From assembly GCF_007970665.1 (NCBI RefSeq), contig NZ_CP042430.1:620001-684000 (forward strand): DNA of 64,000 nt, given 5' to 3'. Below, piece after piece: positions 25,342 through 33,572 of this stretch. The notes under the pieces were generated by a model, which did not search any database, was not told the DNA's origin, and saw only the letters and a program-made list of their open reading frames with translations. Position 1 is the stretch's first letter, and each line of letters begins with the position of its first letter. A program made the position numbers and the translations under genes. Source of the DNA: Baekduia soli (lineage in GTDB: Bacteria > Actinomycetota > Thermoleophilia > Solirubrobacterales > Solirubrobacteraceae).

Positions 25342-25772
25342 GCTACGTCCACAGCGAGCGGGTGCGCTTCGGCGACCTCGACGCCAACCGCCACCTCAAC
25401 AACGTGGTCTTCCTGCGCTACTTCGAGACCGCGCGGATCGCCTACCTCCGCGAGCTCGTCCCCGGCCACGACCCGTCCAACCCCCAGACCGACGAGTACG
25501 GCGTCATCTTCGCCGAGTGCCACATCAACTACCGCTCGCCCGTCCGCTTCGACGAGCAGGTCGACGTGGGCTGCTCCATCGGCACCGTGCGCCGATCCTC
25601 GTTCCGCGTGCAGTTCGAGATGCGCGTGGACGGCCGCCTGGTCGCCGAGGGCTACGGCGTGCTCGTCGGCTTCGACTACACCAGCGACAGCGCCCGGCAG
25701 CTGCCGCAGGAGCTCCACGACCGACTCCTGCAGGAGTCCGGCGAGGGCGAGCAGGCGGCCGCCGGCGCCTGA
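25338..25772 (+). CDS. 4-hydroxybenzoyl-CoA thioesterase-like hotdog protein
   Basis: A 144-residue single hotdog domain. The catalytic signature of the acyl-CoA thioesterase family is VRFGDLDANRHLNNVVFLRY (Asp at about residue 15, then the long helix). Later strands include INYRSPVRFDEQVDVGCSIG. It would hydrolyse an acyl-CoA; the chain is unknown. The ATG overlaps the ppk2 stop, so both proteins are made together. There is no obvious biochemical link between polyphosphate and thioester metabolism here. Confidence 0.88.
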   Translation: MSYVHSERVRFGDLDANRHLNNVVFLRYFETARIAYLRELVPGHDPSNPQTDEYGVIFAECHINYRSPVRFDEQVDVGCSIGTVRRSSFRVQFEMRVDGRLVAEGYGVLVGFDYTSDSARQLPQELHDRLLQESGEGEQAAAGA

Positions 25773-25779
25773 GGCGCCG

Positions 25780-27159
25780 TCAGGCCGCCGCGCCGAGCAC
25801 GAGCCAGCGGCGCCCGCGGAAGCGCACGCCGATCGTCAGCAGGCGCGCGGCCATCAGGGCGTTCATGCCCCACCACACGCCGATCACGCCCCAGTGCAGA
25901 TGCAGCGCCAGCAACGCTATCGGGATGAACACCAACAAGGACGAGGCGGCCATCGCCCACGCCAGGTAGCGGGTGTCGCCGGCGCCGAGCAGGATCCCGT
26001 CCAGCGCGAACACGAGCGCTCCGACGGGCTGCATGAGCGCGAACAGCGGCCAGAGCTCGCGAGCCCGCGCGAGCACGTCGGGGTCGTCGGTGAAGGCGCG
26101 CGGCAGGATCGAGCGGGTCGCCAACAGCGCGAGGCCCATGACCGCGCCCGCGGCCAGCGACCACCCGCACATCCGGCGCGCCGCCGCCATCGCGCCCTCG
26201 GCGTCGCCGGCGCCGAGCATCCGGCCCACGAGGACCTGGCCGGCGATCGCGATCGCGTCGAGGACCAGCGCGAGGAAGATGAAGGTCTGAAACGCGATCT
26301 GGTGCGCGCCCAGGCTGTCGGCGCCGATCCGCGCCAGGACCGCGCCGGCGACGATGAACGACAACAGCAGCGAGCCCGTGCGCACGAGGATGTGGGAGCC
26401 CATGCGCGCCAGGCGGGCCAGCAGCGCGGCCCGCGGGGCGAAGGACCCGTGGGCGCGCACGGCGCGGCGCAGCAGCAGCCAGGTGAACGCCGCGCCCATG
26501 GCCGCCTGGGCGATCACGGTGCCCAGCGCCGAGCCGTCCAGCCCCTCGTGCACCCCGTAGACGAGCACGAGCTCGAGCGCGATGTTCAGGACGTTGGCCG
26601 CCAGGACGACGATGAGCGGCGTGCGCAGGTCGCCGATCCCGCGCAGGTAGCCCTGGGCCGCGAGCGCGATGAGCGCGAACGGGATGCCCATCGCGCTGAG
26701 GCGCACGTAGCGCGCGGCGAGCGCCGCGACATGGCCGTGCCCGCCGACCACGCTCATGATCGGTCCGGCCAGCGCGGCGCAGGCGATCCCCAGGACGAGG
26801 CCGAGGCCGATCGCGAGCCACAGGGCCTGAGCCGCGATCTCGCCGGCGCGCGCGTGCTCGCCGGCGCCGTGCAGGCGGGCGACCTGCGCCGTGGTCCCGT
26901 AGGTGAGGAAGTTGCACAGCGACACGACGCTGCCGAGCACGCCGGCGGCCAGCGCGAGGGCCGCGAGCTGCGGCGTGCCGAGGTGGCCGACGATCGCGGT
27001 GTCGGCCAGCAGGTACAGCGGCTCGGCCGCCAGCGCGCCGAGCGCGGGGAGGGCGAGCACGACGATCTGGCGGTCGTAGGGCGAGGACCGGACGGCGGCC
27101 CAGCGGTCGCGGGCGCGGCGCAGCGCGGTGGCAGCGTGGTCGGCCGGCACGCCGCCCAC
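25780..27159 (-). CDS. MATE family efflux transporter
   Basis: A 459-residue, 12-helix transporter of the MATE family (DinF/NorM-like). Family features are PLYLLADTAIVGHLGTPQLA in helix 1-2, GYLRGIGDLRTPL in the middle of the first half, and the matching GILLGAGDTRYLAW in the second half. It would export cationic or lipid-like compounds using a Na+ or H+ gradient. The start is uncertain: GTG 27159 or GTG 27150; neither has a strong ribosome site. It is divergent from a lipoprotein gene with 15 bases or fewer between, so the promoters must overlap. Confidence 0.9.
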   Translation of the reverse strand: MGGVPADHAATALRRARDRWAAVRSSPYDRQIVVLALPALGALAAEPLYLLADTAIVGHLGTPQLAALALAAGVLGSVVSLCNFLTYGTTAQVARLHGAGEHARAGEIAAQALWLAIGLGLVLGIACAALAGPIMSVVGGHGHVAALAARYVRLSAMGIPFALIALAAQGYLRGIGDLRTPLIVVLAANVLNIALELVLVYGVHEGLDGSALGTVIAQAAMGAAFTWLLLRRAVRAHGSFAPRAALLARLARMGSHILVRTGSLLLSFIVAGAVLARIGADSLGAHQIAFQTFIFLALVLDAIAIAGQVLVGRMLGAGDAEGAMAAARRMCGWSLAAGAVMGLALLATRSILPRAFTDDPDVLARARELWPLFALMQPVGALVFALDGILLGAGDTRYLAWAMAASSLLVFIPIALLALHLHWGVIGVWWGMNALMAARLLTIGVRFRGRRWLVLGAAA

Positions 27160-27174
27160 AATACGATGGGGCCG

Positions 27175-27636
27175 ATGAGGTGCCGCGCCGCGCTCGGTCT
27201 CGCCCTCGCGCTCGCCCTCACGGCGTGCGGGAGCAGTGAGCCGCGCATGCCGTCGACGTGCACGGACACCGACCAGGCCGGCTACCAGCGGGCGCTGGGC
27301 GCGGTGCCGGGCGCCGTGCGGCTGCCGGGCGGCACCCCGATCTCGCAGTGCGCCTGGCGGGTGCGCAGCGACGCCGAGCTGCAGACGCTCGGCACGCTCG
27401 TGCACGTCGTCGCCGAGGACCTCGCCCAGCGCGTGCGCGCCACGTCGGACCCGGGGGCCGCCCGGCAGCTGGGCTACCTCAGCGGCGCGGTGGCCGCGGG
27501 CGCCGTGCACTCCAACGGCATCGCGGCCGAGCTGGCGCGGCGCGTCGCGGTGGCGGCCGAGTCGGTGCGCGACGTGTCGCCTGCGGTCGGCCGGGCGCTC
27601 ACGCAGGGCCAGGACGCGGGGCAGGCCCGGGGGTGA
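27175..27636 (+). CDS. Small lipoprotein of unknown function
   Basis: A 153-residue protein. The N-terminus is a lipoprotein signal peptide with a basic start (MRCR), a short hydrophobic core, and the lipobox LTAC followed by GSS, so the mature protein starts at a lipid-modified Cys (about residue 18). The mature part has two further Cys residues (PSTCTD and SQCAWR) that could pair, and is otherwise helical. An alternative ATG lies at 27166. The stop overlaps the GTG of the hydrolase-like gene (GTGA), so the two proteins are produced as a pair. Confidence 0.75.
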   Translation: MRCRAALGLALALALTACGSSEPRMPSTCTDTDQAGYQRALGAVPGAVRLPGGTPISQCAWRVRSDAELQTLGTLVHVVAEDLAQRVRATSDPGAARQLGYLSGAVAAGAVHSNGIAAELARRVAVAAESVRDVSPAVGRALTQGQDAGQARG

Positions 27637-28472
27637 GGCTGCGCCTGTGGCACACGGCCGCCGGCGCACGCATCGCCTACCGCGAGGTGGGCACCGGCCC
27701 CCCGCTGATCCTCGTCCACTCCGCCGGGCTGAGCCACCGCGAGTTCGAGCCCGCCGTCGAGGGGCTGGCCCACCGCTTCCGGCTCATCCTCCCCGACCTG
27801 CCCGCCCATGGCGACTCGGAGGACCGCCCGCGCCACCCGTACACCTTCGACTGGCTGGCCGAGGTGCTCGGCGCGTTCTGCACGGAGGTCGGCGGCCGGC
27901 GGCCGCTGGTCGGCGGCCACGGCCTCGGCGCCGACGTCCTCATCCGCGCGATCGAGCTCGACCTGCTCGCGCCCGGCCGGCTCGTGCTCATGCCCTGCCG
28001 GCTGCACCGCCCGCCCGAGCACGCCCGGGTGCACAGCGCGTGGATGGGCGCCGCACGCGCGGCGGGGGTCCCGGGCCTGGACCGGGTGGCCGGCCACGCC
28101 GCGCGGATCGCGTTCCGCCCCGAGCGCGGCTTGGCGCTCTCGGCGCGCCGCGTGCCGGAGGCCGCCGACCTCGTGCGCCACGCGATGGCCGACATCGGCG
28201 GCAACGCGAACCTCGCGCGCTCGTGGGCGCGGCTGGCCCGCGAGCTGCCGCGCGAGCCGCGCCGCGAGGTCCTCGACCTGCTCCCCCGGCTCGAGCTTCC
28301 GGTGCTGCTGCTGTGGGCCGACGAGGACCGCCACCATCCGCTGCGCGGGGCCGAGGAGGCGATGGACCTGCTGCCCGACGCGATCCTGCGCGTGCTGCCC
28401 GGCACGGGCTACCTCATCGCCTACGACGACCCCGTCGGCGTGGCCCGCGAGCTCATCGCGTTCTGCGGCTGA
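27633..28472 (+). CDS. Alpha/beta-hydrolase-fold protein lacking the catalytic Ser and His
   Basis: A 279-residue alpha/beta-hydrolase fold with the usual order: LILVHSAGLSHREFEP (oxyanion region), ILPDLPAHGDSE, the nucleophile elbow, and ADEDRHHP with the acid. The elbow reads GGHGLG instead of GHSxG, so the nucleophile serine is Gly97; at the histidine position the sequence is GTGYLIAYDDP, giving Tyr260 in place of His. Two triad residues are therefore missing and a normal hydrolase reaction is unlikely. A binding or scaffolding role, perhaps with the coupled lipoprotein, is more plausible. GTG 27633 overlaps the lipoprotein stop. Confidence 0.85.
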   Translation: MRLRLWHTAAGARIAYREVGTGPPLILVHSAGLSHREFEPAVEGLAHRFRLILPDLPAHGDSEDRPRHPYTFDWLAEVLGAFCTEVGGRRPLVGGHGLGADVLIRAIELDLLAPGRLVLMPCRLHRPPEHARVHSAWMGAARAAGVPGLDRVAGHAARIAFRPERGLALSARRVPEAADLVRHAMADIGGNANLARSWARLARELPREPRREVLDLLPRLELPVLLLWADEDRHHPLRGAEEAMDLLPDAILRVLPGTGYLIAYDDPVGVARELIAFCG

Positions 28473-28506
28473 GCCCGTCGCGCGCCCGAGTCGTAGGGTT
28501 CCGTGC

Positions 28507-29835
28507 ATGCCCCCTTCGAACAAGACGCTGTACGGCGGCGAGACCCAGAAGGCCGTCGACAACTTCCCGATCTCCGGTGAGACGGTCCCCGCGTCGGTCA
28601 TCCACTGGCTCGGCCGCATCAAGGGCGCCGCCGCCCTGGTCAACGCCGACCTCGGCAAGCTCGATCCCAAGCTCGCCGCCGACATCGCCACCGCCGCCGA
28701 GGCCGTCGCCTCCGGCGAGCACGACAGCCAGTTCCCGATCGACGTCTTCCAGACCGGGTCGGGGACGTCGTCCAACATGAACACCAACGAGGTGCTGTCG
28801 GCGCTGACCGGCGGCGCGGCCCATCCCAATGACCATGTGAACATGGGCCAGTCCTCCAACGACGTGTTCCCGTCGGCCGTCCATCTCGCCGCGCTGGACC
28901 AGGCCACGAAGCAGCTGCTGCCCGCACTCAAGCAGCTCGAGCGCTCGCTGGACCGCAAGGCCAAGAAGTTCAAGGACGTCGTCAAGTCCGGCCGCACGCA
29001 CCTCATGGACGCCGTGCCCGTCACGCTGGGCCAGGAGTTCGCGGGCTACGCGACGCAGGTCCGCCTCGGCCAGGAGCGCATCCAGAGCGCGCTGGTGCAC
29101 GTCGGCCAGATCCCGCTCGGCGGCACCGCGACCGGGACCGGGCTCAACACGCACCCCAAGTTCGCCGCCGAGGTGCGCAAGCGCCTGGCGCGCGACAGCA
29201 AGCTCAAGCTCATCGCGCCGCCGGCCGACCCGTTCGAGGCCCAGGCCAACCGCGACGCGCTCGTCGAGCTGTCGGGCGCGCTGAAGGTCGTGGCCGTGTC
29301 GCTGACCAAGATCGCCCAGGACATCGCGCTGATGGGCTCGGGCCCGCGCGCGGGCATCGGCGAGATCTTCCTGCCCGAGCTGCAGAAGGGCTCGTCGATC
29401 ATGCCGGGCAAGGTCAACCCGGTGCTGCCCGAGGTCGTGCTGCAGGTCAGCGCGCAGGTCATCGGCAACGACACCGCGATCACGATCGGCGGCATGCAGG
29501 GCCAGTTCGAGCTCAACGTGCGCATCCCGCTCATCGCCCGCAACCTGCTGCAGTCGATCCACCTGCTCTCGACGACGTCGGTGGCGTTCGCCGAGAAGTG
29601 CATCGACGGCATCGAGGTCAACAAGGCGGGCACGGCGGCGTCGGCCGGCGGCACGCTGGCGGTCGCGACCGCGCTCAACGAGGCGATCGGCTACGACAAG
29701 GCGACGACGATCGTGCAGATCGCCTCCAAGTCCGGGCGCCCGCTGCGCGAGGTGGCCCTGGAGCAGGGCGTCGACGCCAAGCTCTACGACGACACGATCG
29801 ATCTGCGCCGGATCGCGGCGGGCAACCAGGCGTAG
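28507..29835 (+). CDS. fumC: Class II fumarate hydratase
   Basis: A 442-residue enzyme of the fumarase/aspartase superfamily. Conserved regions are FQTGSGTSSNMNTNEV, HVNMGQSSNDVFPSA, GRTHLMDAVPVTLG, and the signature GSSIMPGKVNP (about residues 295-304), which holds the catalytic Ser loop. TGSGTSSNMN favours fumarase over aspartate ammonia-lyase. It interconverts fumarate and malate in the TCA cycle. The protein is slightly shorter than the Escherichia coli enzyme. ATG 28507 follows the hydrolase-like gene by 34 bases. Its 3' end faces an extended hairpin that is also the end of the AbiEi/DUF559 element. Confidence 0.94.
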   Translation: MPPSNKTLYGGETQKAVDNFPISGETVPASVIHWLGRIKGAAALVNADLGKLDPKLAADIATAAEAVASGEHDSQFPIDVFQTGSGTSSNMNTNEVLSALTGGAAHPNDHVNMGQSSNDVFPSAVHLAALDQATKQLLPALKQLERSLDRKAKKFKDVVKSGRTHLMDAVPVTLGQEFAGYATQVRLGQERIQSALVHVGQIPLGGTATGTGLNTHPKFAAEVRKRLARDSKLKLIAPPADPFEAQANRDALVELSGALKVVAVSLTKIAQDIALMGSGPRAGIGEIFLPELQKGSSIMPGKVNPVLPEVVLQVSAQVIGNDTAITIGGMQGQFELNVRIPLIARNLLQSIHLLSTTSVAFAEKCIDGIEVNKAGTAASAGGTLAVATALNEAIGYDKATTIVQIASKSGRPLREVALEQGVDAKLYDDTIDLRRIAAGNQA

Positions 29836-29848
29836 GGGCCGTCCGCAC

Positions 29849-29893
29849 TCTGGGTCGCCTTGGGTGTCTCATGGACACTCATCGCGACCCAGA
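29849..29893. repeat. Left palindromic end of the AbiEi/DUF559 element
   Basis: TCTGGGTCGC (29849-29858) pairs with GCGACCCAGA (29884-29893); inside, GTGTC/GACAC adds a 5-bp stem. In reverse complement it contains TCTGGGTCG, GAGTGTCCA and GGCGACCC in the same order as the right end at 30777-30806, with 12 extra bases. It lies 13 bases after fumC, contains the stop codon of the AbiEi/DUF559 gene, and may serve as a two-way terminator. Confidence 0.65.
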
Positions 29894-30736
29894 GGTCGCG
29901 AGCAGCCGCCGCAGGCGGTCGGCACAGCGCGAGGGCTCGCGCACGAGCTGACGGCTGCTGAAGCGGACGACCCGCCACCCCGCCACGGTCAGCACCTGGT
30001 CGCGATCGCGATCGCCGTCGAACGCCGACGGGGTCCGGTGGAAGCTGTAGCCGTCGGTCTCGACGATCAGCCTTGCGCTGGGCCAGTGGAAGTCCACGAC
30101 GAAGCCCTCGATCCGGGCATTGGCGATCGGCGCGCGGAGCCCGTGGCGGTCGCAGAGATCGAGGAGCGCGACCTCGGCCGGGCTGCGCAGATCGGCGGTG
30201 CCGCGCCCTTCGAGGCGATCCAGCAACCGCGAGAGCCCTGGCGCGCCACGGCGCGTGGGGTGGGCCGCCAGCACCCGGCGCACGTCGAGGAGGTCGAAGC
30301 GCTCGAGCCGGTCTGCACGCGCGATGAGGTCCTCCATGCGGCGCCCGCGGATCGTCGCCGCCAGATCGAGGAGGGTCCTCGCGGGTGTGGTGACTGGAAT
30401 CACATCGTGGACGGCGACCTCGTCGGGCGGCAGCGAGCGGACCCGGTGCAGCCTGATCCGCGCATCCGGGCTGCGGCCCGAGCGCGCCGGGGTCGTCACG
30501 TCGATGCGGCCCGCCCGCGTCGGTCCGAATCCCCAGGCCGCCGCGGCCTCCGCGCCGCTCAGGACCGCAGAGGATCTGCAGGCGAGCACGGCGGCCAGCC
30601 AATGACCCTCGATCCTGAGGCGCACATGGCCGACCGCGTACACGCCGGGGTAGCACGGGACGAGGCGGCGCCGGCGCAGACGGCCCACGATCGCCGTGGG
30701 GCTGAGATCGGCGTCCAGCAGCTGGCGGCGCGTCAC
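29879..30736 (-). CDS. AbiEi-type HTH protein fused to DUF559 endonuclease-like domain
   Basis: A protein of at least 285 residues. The N-terminal part (TRRQLLDADLSPTAIVGRLRR, LVPCYPGVYAVG) matches the winged helix of type IV AbiEi antitoxin-like proteins; the middle (VIPVTTPARTLLDLAA) is the AbiEi C-terminal region. Residues about 195-285 are a DUF559 domain of the Vsr/restriction-endonuclease fold with FVVDFHWPSARLIVETDGYS and a C-terminal WRVVRFSSRQL. No AbiEii toxin gene is adjacent. GTG 30736 is the only standard start, but the frame continues upstream with family-like residues (LAALADHQWGI), so a CTG start or a truncated start is possible. Palindromic inverted repeats bracket the gene. 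Confidence 0.82.
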   Translation of the reverse strand: MTRRQLLDADLSPTAIVGRLRRRRLVPCYPGVYAVGHVRLRIEGHWLAAVLACRSSAVLSGAEAAAAWGFGPTRAGRIDVTTPARSGRSPDARIRLHRVRSLPPDEVAVHDVIPVTTPARTLLDLAATIRGRRMEDLIARADRLERFDLLDVRRVLAAHPTRRGAPGLSRLLDRLEGRGTADLRSPAEVALLDLCDRHGLRAPIANARIEGFVVDFHWPSARLIVETDGYSFHRTPSAFDGDRDRDQVLTVAGWRVVRFSSRQLVREPSRCADRLRRLLATSGSR

Positions 30737-30776
30737 GATGCCCCACTGGTGGTCGGCCAGCGCGGCCAGCGTGTGG

Positions 30777-30806
30777 TCTGGGTCGATCTGAGTGTCCAGG
30801 CGACCC
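30777..30806. repeat. Right palindromic end of the AbiEi/DUF559 element
   Basis: TCTGGGTCG (30777-30785), GAGTGTCCA (30790-30798) and GGCGACCC (30799-30806) match the reverse complement of the left end, lacking its 12 extra bases. It is itself a palindrome (GGGTCG-N15-CGACCC). It ends 25 bases before the stop of the GH2 gene, so the bracketed unit sits between convergent fumC and GH2. Confidence 0.62.
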
Positions 30807-30831
30807 GGGCCCCCGATCCACCCCCGCTACG

Positions 30832-32733
30832 TCACGGGGCGGACAGGCCGTCGCCCAGGGGCGCGAAGGCCCGGCGGACCGCCGCGGCCGCCGGCTTGGG
30901 CCTGCCGTCGTAGGCGAAGATCCCCTTGGTGTTCAGGCCGCGCTCCACGTGGATCCCGGGCACCTCGGATTTGATCGACCCGCCCGCGAAGTCCGGGGAC
31001 ACCCCGAAGTCCCGCAGGTTCCACACCAACATGCCGCTGATCTCGGGCACGGAGCGGTAGGTCGCGATGTGGCGGCGCAGCAGCCAGGACTGGAAGCCGT
31101 AGCCGCCGGGCGCGTCGACCGCGTTCTGCGGGTTGGCCTCCGCGCCGAACTCGCTGACGATGAGGACCTTGCCGGGGAACGTGCGCGTGAACGACAGGGT
31201 CGCGGCGTGCAGCGCCGCCGTGATCGTCTCGCGCGAGGCCAGCGGGTCCTGGTACCAGCCGATGTAGTTCGTCAGCCCGACGGCGTCGACGTCGGCGTAG
31301 ATGTGCCCGGCGACCTTCGGCGGGTGCGGGCCCCACACGTCCAGCGCGACGAGCCGGCCGGGGTCGGTGCGGTGCAGCTCACGGGCCATGTCCCGCACGT
31401 AGGAGACCTCGGTCGCGTCGTGGCCGTTGCCCGCGACCTCGTTGACCAGGTTCCAGGCGATGACGGACGGGTGCAGGCGCTCCTGGCGCACGGTCGCGCG
31501 CACGCGCTCGCGGGCCAGGTGCCCCAGCGCCGCGGTGTCCGAGGTCCAGGCGCCCGGAGCGTCGACCGGCCCGACGCCCTGCCACACGAGGATGCCCGCG
31601 CGGTCCAGGCGCTCGAGCAGCGGCGTGCTGAGCCCATGCTGCGCGCGCGTGGCGTTGGCCCCGACGGCCTTGAGGTCTGCGACCATCGCGTCCATGTCGG
31701 CGGGCGTGAGCGCGTCGCCGCGACCGTCGGCGTCCTCGTGCAGCGAGGCGCCGTGCAGGCGCAGGCGCTTGCCGTTGAGCAGCAGCACGTCGCCGGAGCG
31801 GCGGATCTCGCGCAGGCCGACGCGGTCGTTCCAGGTGCCCTCGCCGGGGACCTCGAGATGGAAGGCGTACAGGTTGGGCGTGCCCGGGGCCCACAGCGCG
31901 GGGCGCCGGACGACGACGGAGGTGCTCACCCGCTGCGACGCCCCGGGCGCCAGGCGCACGGCCGGGAAGGCCAGCGCGATCGACGACGACCCGTGGCGCA
32001 GCGTCCCGCGCACGTGCAGCTGGCGGGCGGCGTCGGCGCGGTTGCGCACGAGCACGGAGACGTCGACGTTCGCGTCGTCGCCCGAGAGCACCGTGCGCAG
32101 CGTCGGCGCCTCGAGCTCGGAGGGCGCCAGCGGGCGCAGCGTGACCTCGCGGTTGATGCCGCCGTAGTTGAACCACGTGCGGTGCCAGCCTTCGCGCTTC
32201 TGGTGCGACGGGTGGCGGTAGTCGGCGCGCACCACCAGCGTGTGCGGCACCGCGGCGCGCAGGCGCAGCGTGAACTCGAACGGCAGGTAGGCGCCCGTGT
32301 GGGAGCCCAGCAGCCGGCCGTCGAGCCACACCGTGGCGACGTGGTGCACCGACTCGAAGCGCAGCGCGTAGGAGCCCGTCTCGGGCGCGGTCAGCGTCGT
32401 GCGGTACCAGGCGATGCCGCCGGCGTAGGCCTTGACCCCCGCCGCCCCGGTCACCTGGGCGGCGTTGGCCACGTGCGGGACGGTCACCAGCGCGCCGGGG
32501 AAGTGGCCCGCGGCGAAGCCGGCCCGCTCGCCCCGGTCGCCGGGATCGAGCGCCTGGACCCACGGCCCGGCGACCTCGAGGCGCCCGGCGGGGCCGCCGT
32601 AGGCCTGGGGCGGGACGAGCGACTCGCCCTGCGTGCGCGCCGACATGGCGCCGGCGACGACGACGGACCCGGCGGCCAGCACCGCGATCACCAGCGCCGC
32701 GACGGCGACGAGGCGCAGGCCTCGGTGTCTCAC
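30832..32733 (-). CDS. Membrane-anchored glycoside hydrolase family 2 protein
   Basis: A 633-residue protein. An N-terminal hydrophobic segment (LRLVAVAALVIAVLAAGS) serves as a signal anchor. It is followed by the GH2 sugar-binding jelly roll (WYRTTLTAP, VWLDGRLLGSH), an immunoglobulin-like domain, and a TIM barrel. The acid/base is Glu432 in LVNEVAG and the nucleophile Glu528 in VSEFGAEA, both intact. GH2 enzymes cleave beta-galactosides, beta-glucuronides or beta-mannosides; the specificity is not clear. GTG 32733 was chosen, one base after the stop of the cyclase gene. A paralog at 42339-44456 has its anchor at the other end. Confidence 0.88.
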   Translation of the reverse strand: MRHRGLRLVAVAALVIAVLAAGSVVVAGAMSARTQGESLVPPQAYGGPAGRLEVAGPWVQALDPGDRGERAGFAAGHFPGALVTVPHVANAAQVTGAAGVKAYAGGIAWYRTTLTAPETGSYALRFESVHHVATVWLDGRLLGSHTGAYLPFEFTLRLRAAVPHTLVVRADYRHPSHQKREGWHRTWFNYGGINREVTLRPLAPSELEAPTLRTVLSGDDANVDVSVLVRNRADAARQLHVRGTLRHGSSSIALAFPAVRLAPGASQRVSTSVVVRRPALWAPGTPNLYAFHLEVPGEGTWNDRVGLREIRRSGDVLLLNGKRLRLHGASLHEDADGRGDALTPADMDAMVADLKAVGANATRAQHGLSTPLLERLDRAGILVWQGVGPVDAPGAWTSDTAALGHLARERVRATVRQERLHPSVIAWNLVNEVAGNGHDATEVSYVRDMARELHRTDPGRLVALDVWGPHPPKVAGHIYADVDAVGLTNYIGWYQDPLASRETITAALHAATLSFTRTFPGKVLIVSEFGAEANPQNAVDAPGGYGFQSWLLRRHIATYRSVPEISGMLVWNLRDFGVSPDFAGGSIKSEVPGIHVERGLNTKGIFAYDGRPKPAAAAVRRAFAPLGDGLSAP

Positions 32734-32734
32734 G

Positions 32735-33498
32735 TCACTCCGGAATGATGGCGACCGCACGGGTGGGACCCGCCGATCCCCCGACGATGCGCAGCGGGAA
32801 GCAGGCCACCTGGAAGCCGGTGGAGGGCAGGGCGCCGAGGCCGACGAGGCGCTCGATCTGGCAGTACTCGAGGTCGGCCTGGTGGGCGGCCCAGAAGATC
32901 CCGCGCTCGCCGCGGGCGTTGGCCTCGGCGGCCTGGAGGTGCAGCGGCGCGTCCCAGCCCCAGGCGTCGATGCCCATGACGCGCACGCCGCGGTCGTGCA
33001 GCCAGCGGGTCGCCTCCGCCGTCACGCCGCAGCCGCGCGCGATGTAGTCGTCGGCGCCGTAGAACGCGTCGCGGCCCGTGTGGACCAGGACGATGTCGCC
33101 GGGGCTCAGCTCGTGGCCGGCGGCGTCCAGCGCAGCCTGCGCCTCGGGGGCGGTCATCGGGTCGCCGTCGGCCTTGTCGCGCAGGTCGAGCACGACCCCG
33201 GGGCCGAAGAACCACTCCAGCGGCAGCTCGTCGATCGTGCGGGCCGGCTCGCCCGCAACGGTCGAGTTGTAGTGCCAGGGCGCGTCGACGTGGGTCGAGG
33301 TGTGGGTGCCGAAGCGCAGGAACGTCTCGACGGCCCAGCCCTCGCCGTCGCGCAGCAGGTCGGCGCCCACGCCGAAGCGCCCGGAGATCGCCGACGCGCC
33401 CGCGGCGTGGTCGGCGAACGCGATGTCGGTGCGCAGCTCGTCCGGCACGCCGGGGGCGACGGGGCGATGGGGGCGCTGAGGTCCACGATCCGAGGCAT
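32735..33498 (-). CDS. Cyclase family (kynurenine formamidase-like) protein with apparent N-terminal frameshift
   Basis: The family start is recognisable from ATG 33498 (MPRIVDLSAPIAPSPP), but the rest (VPDELRTDIAFADHAAGA, then the metal-binding HTSTHVDAPWHY, and WDAPLHLQAAEAN) lies in another frame. Adding one base to the run of five C (minus strand; 33452-33456 on plus) joins them into about 254 residues. The family are Zn/Mn-dependent hydrolases such as KynB that open or close cyclic amides and esters. The metal site is complete. It may be a sequencing error or a recent mutation. It lies downstream of the aldehyde dehydrogenase and 1 base before the GH2 gene. Confidence 0.75.
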
Positions 33499-33572
33499 CG
33501 GCGAAGGCGTGTTCGCGTCCGAGGATGGCTGTCCTCCTGCTGACCACCGGCTCCCGGGGCCGGCCGGCCGGC

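Noticed and set aside
29849-29893. Left palindrome read simply as the fumC terminator
   Set aside because: It may well terminate fumC, but the matching inverted copy at 30777-30806 is not explained by that alone, so it is reported as an element end.
33499-33547. Upstream extension of the cyclase frame starting at 33547
   Set aside because: The residues do not match the family; the true family start lies in the other frame at 33498, so the extension is an artefact of the frameshift.
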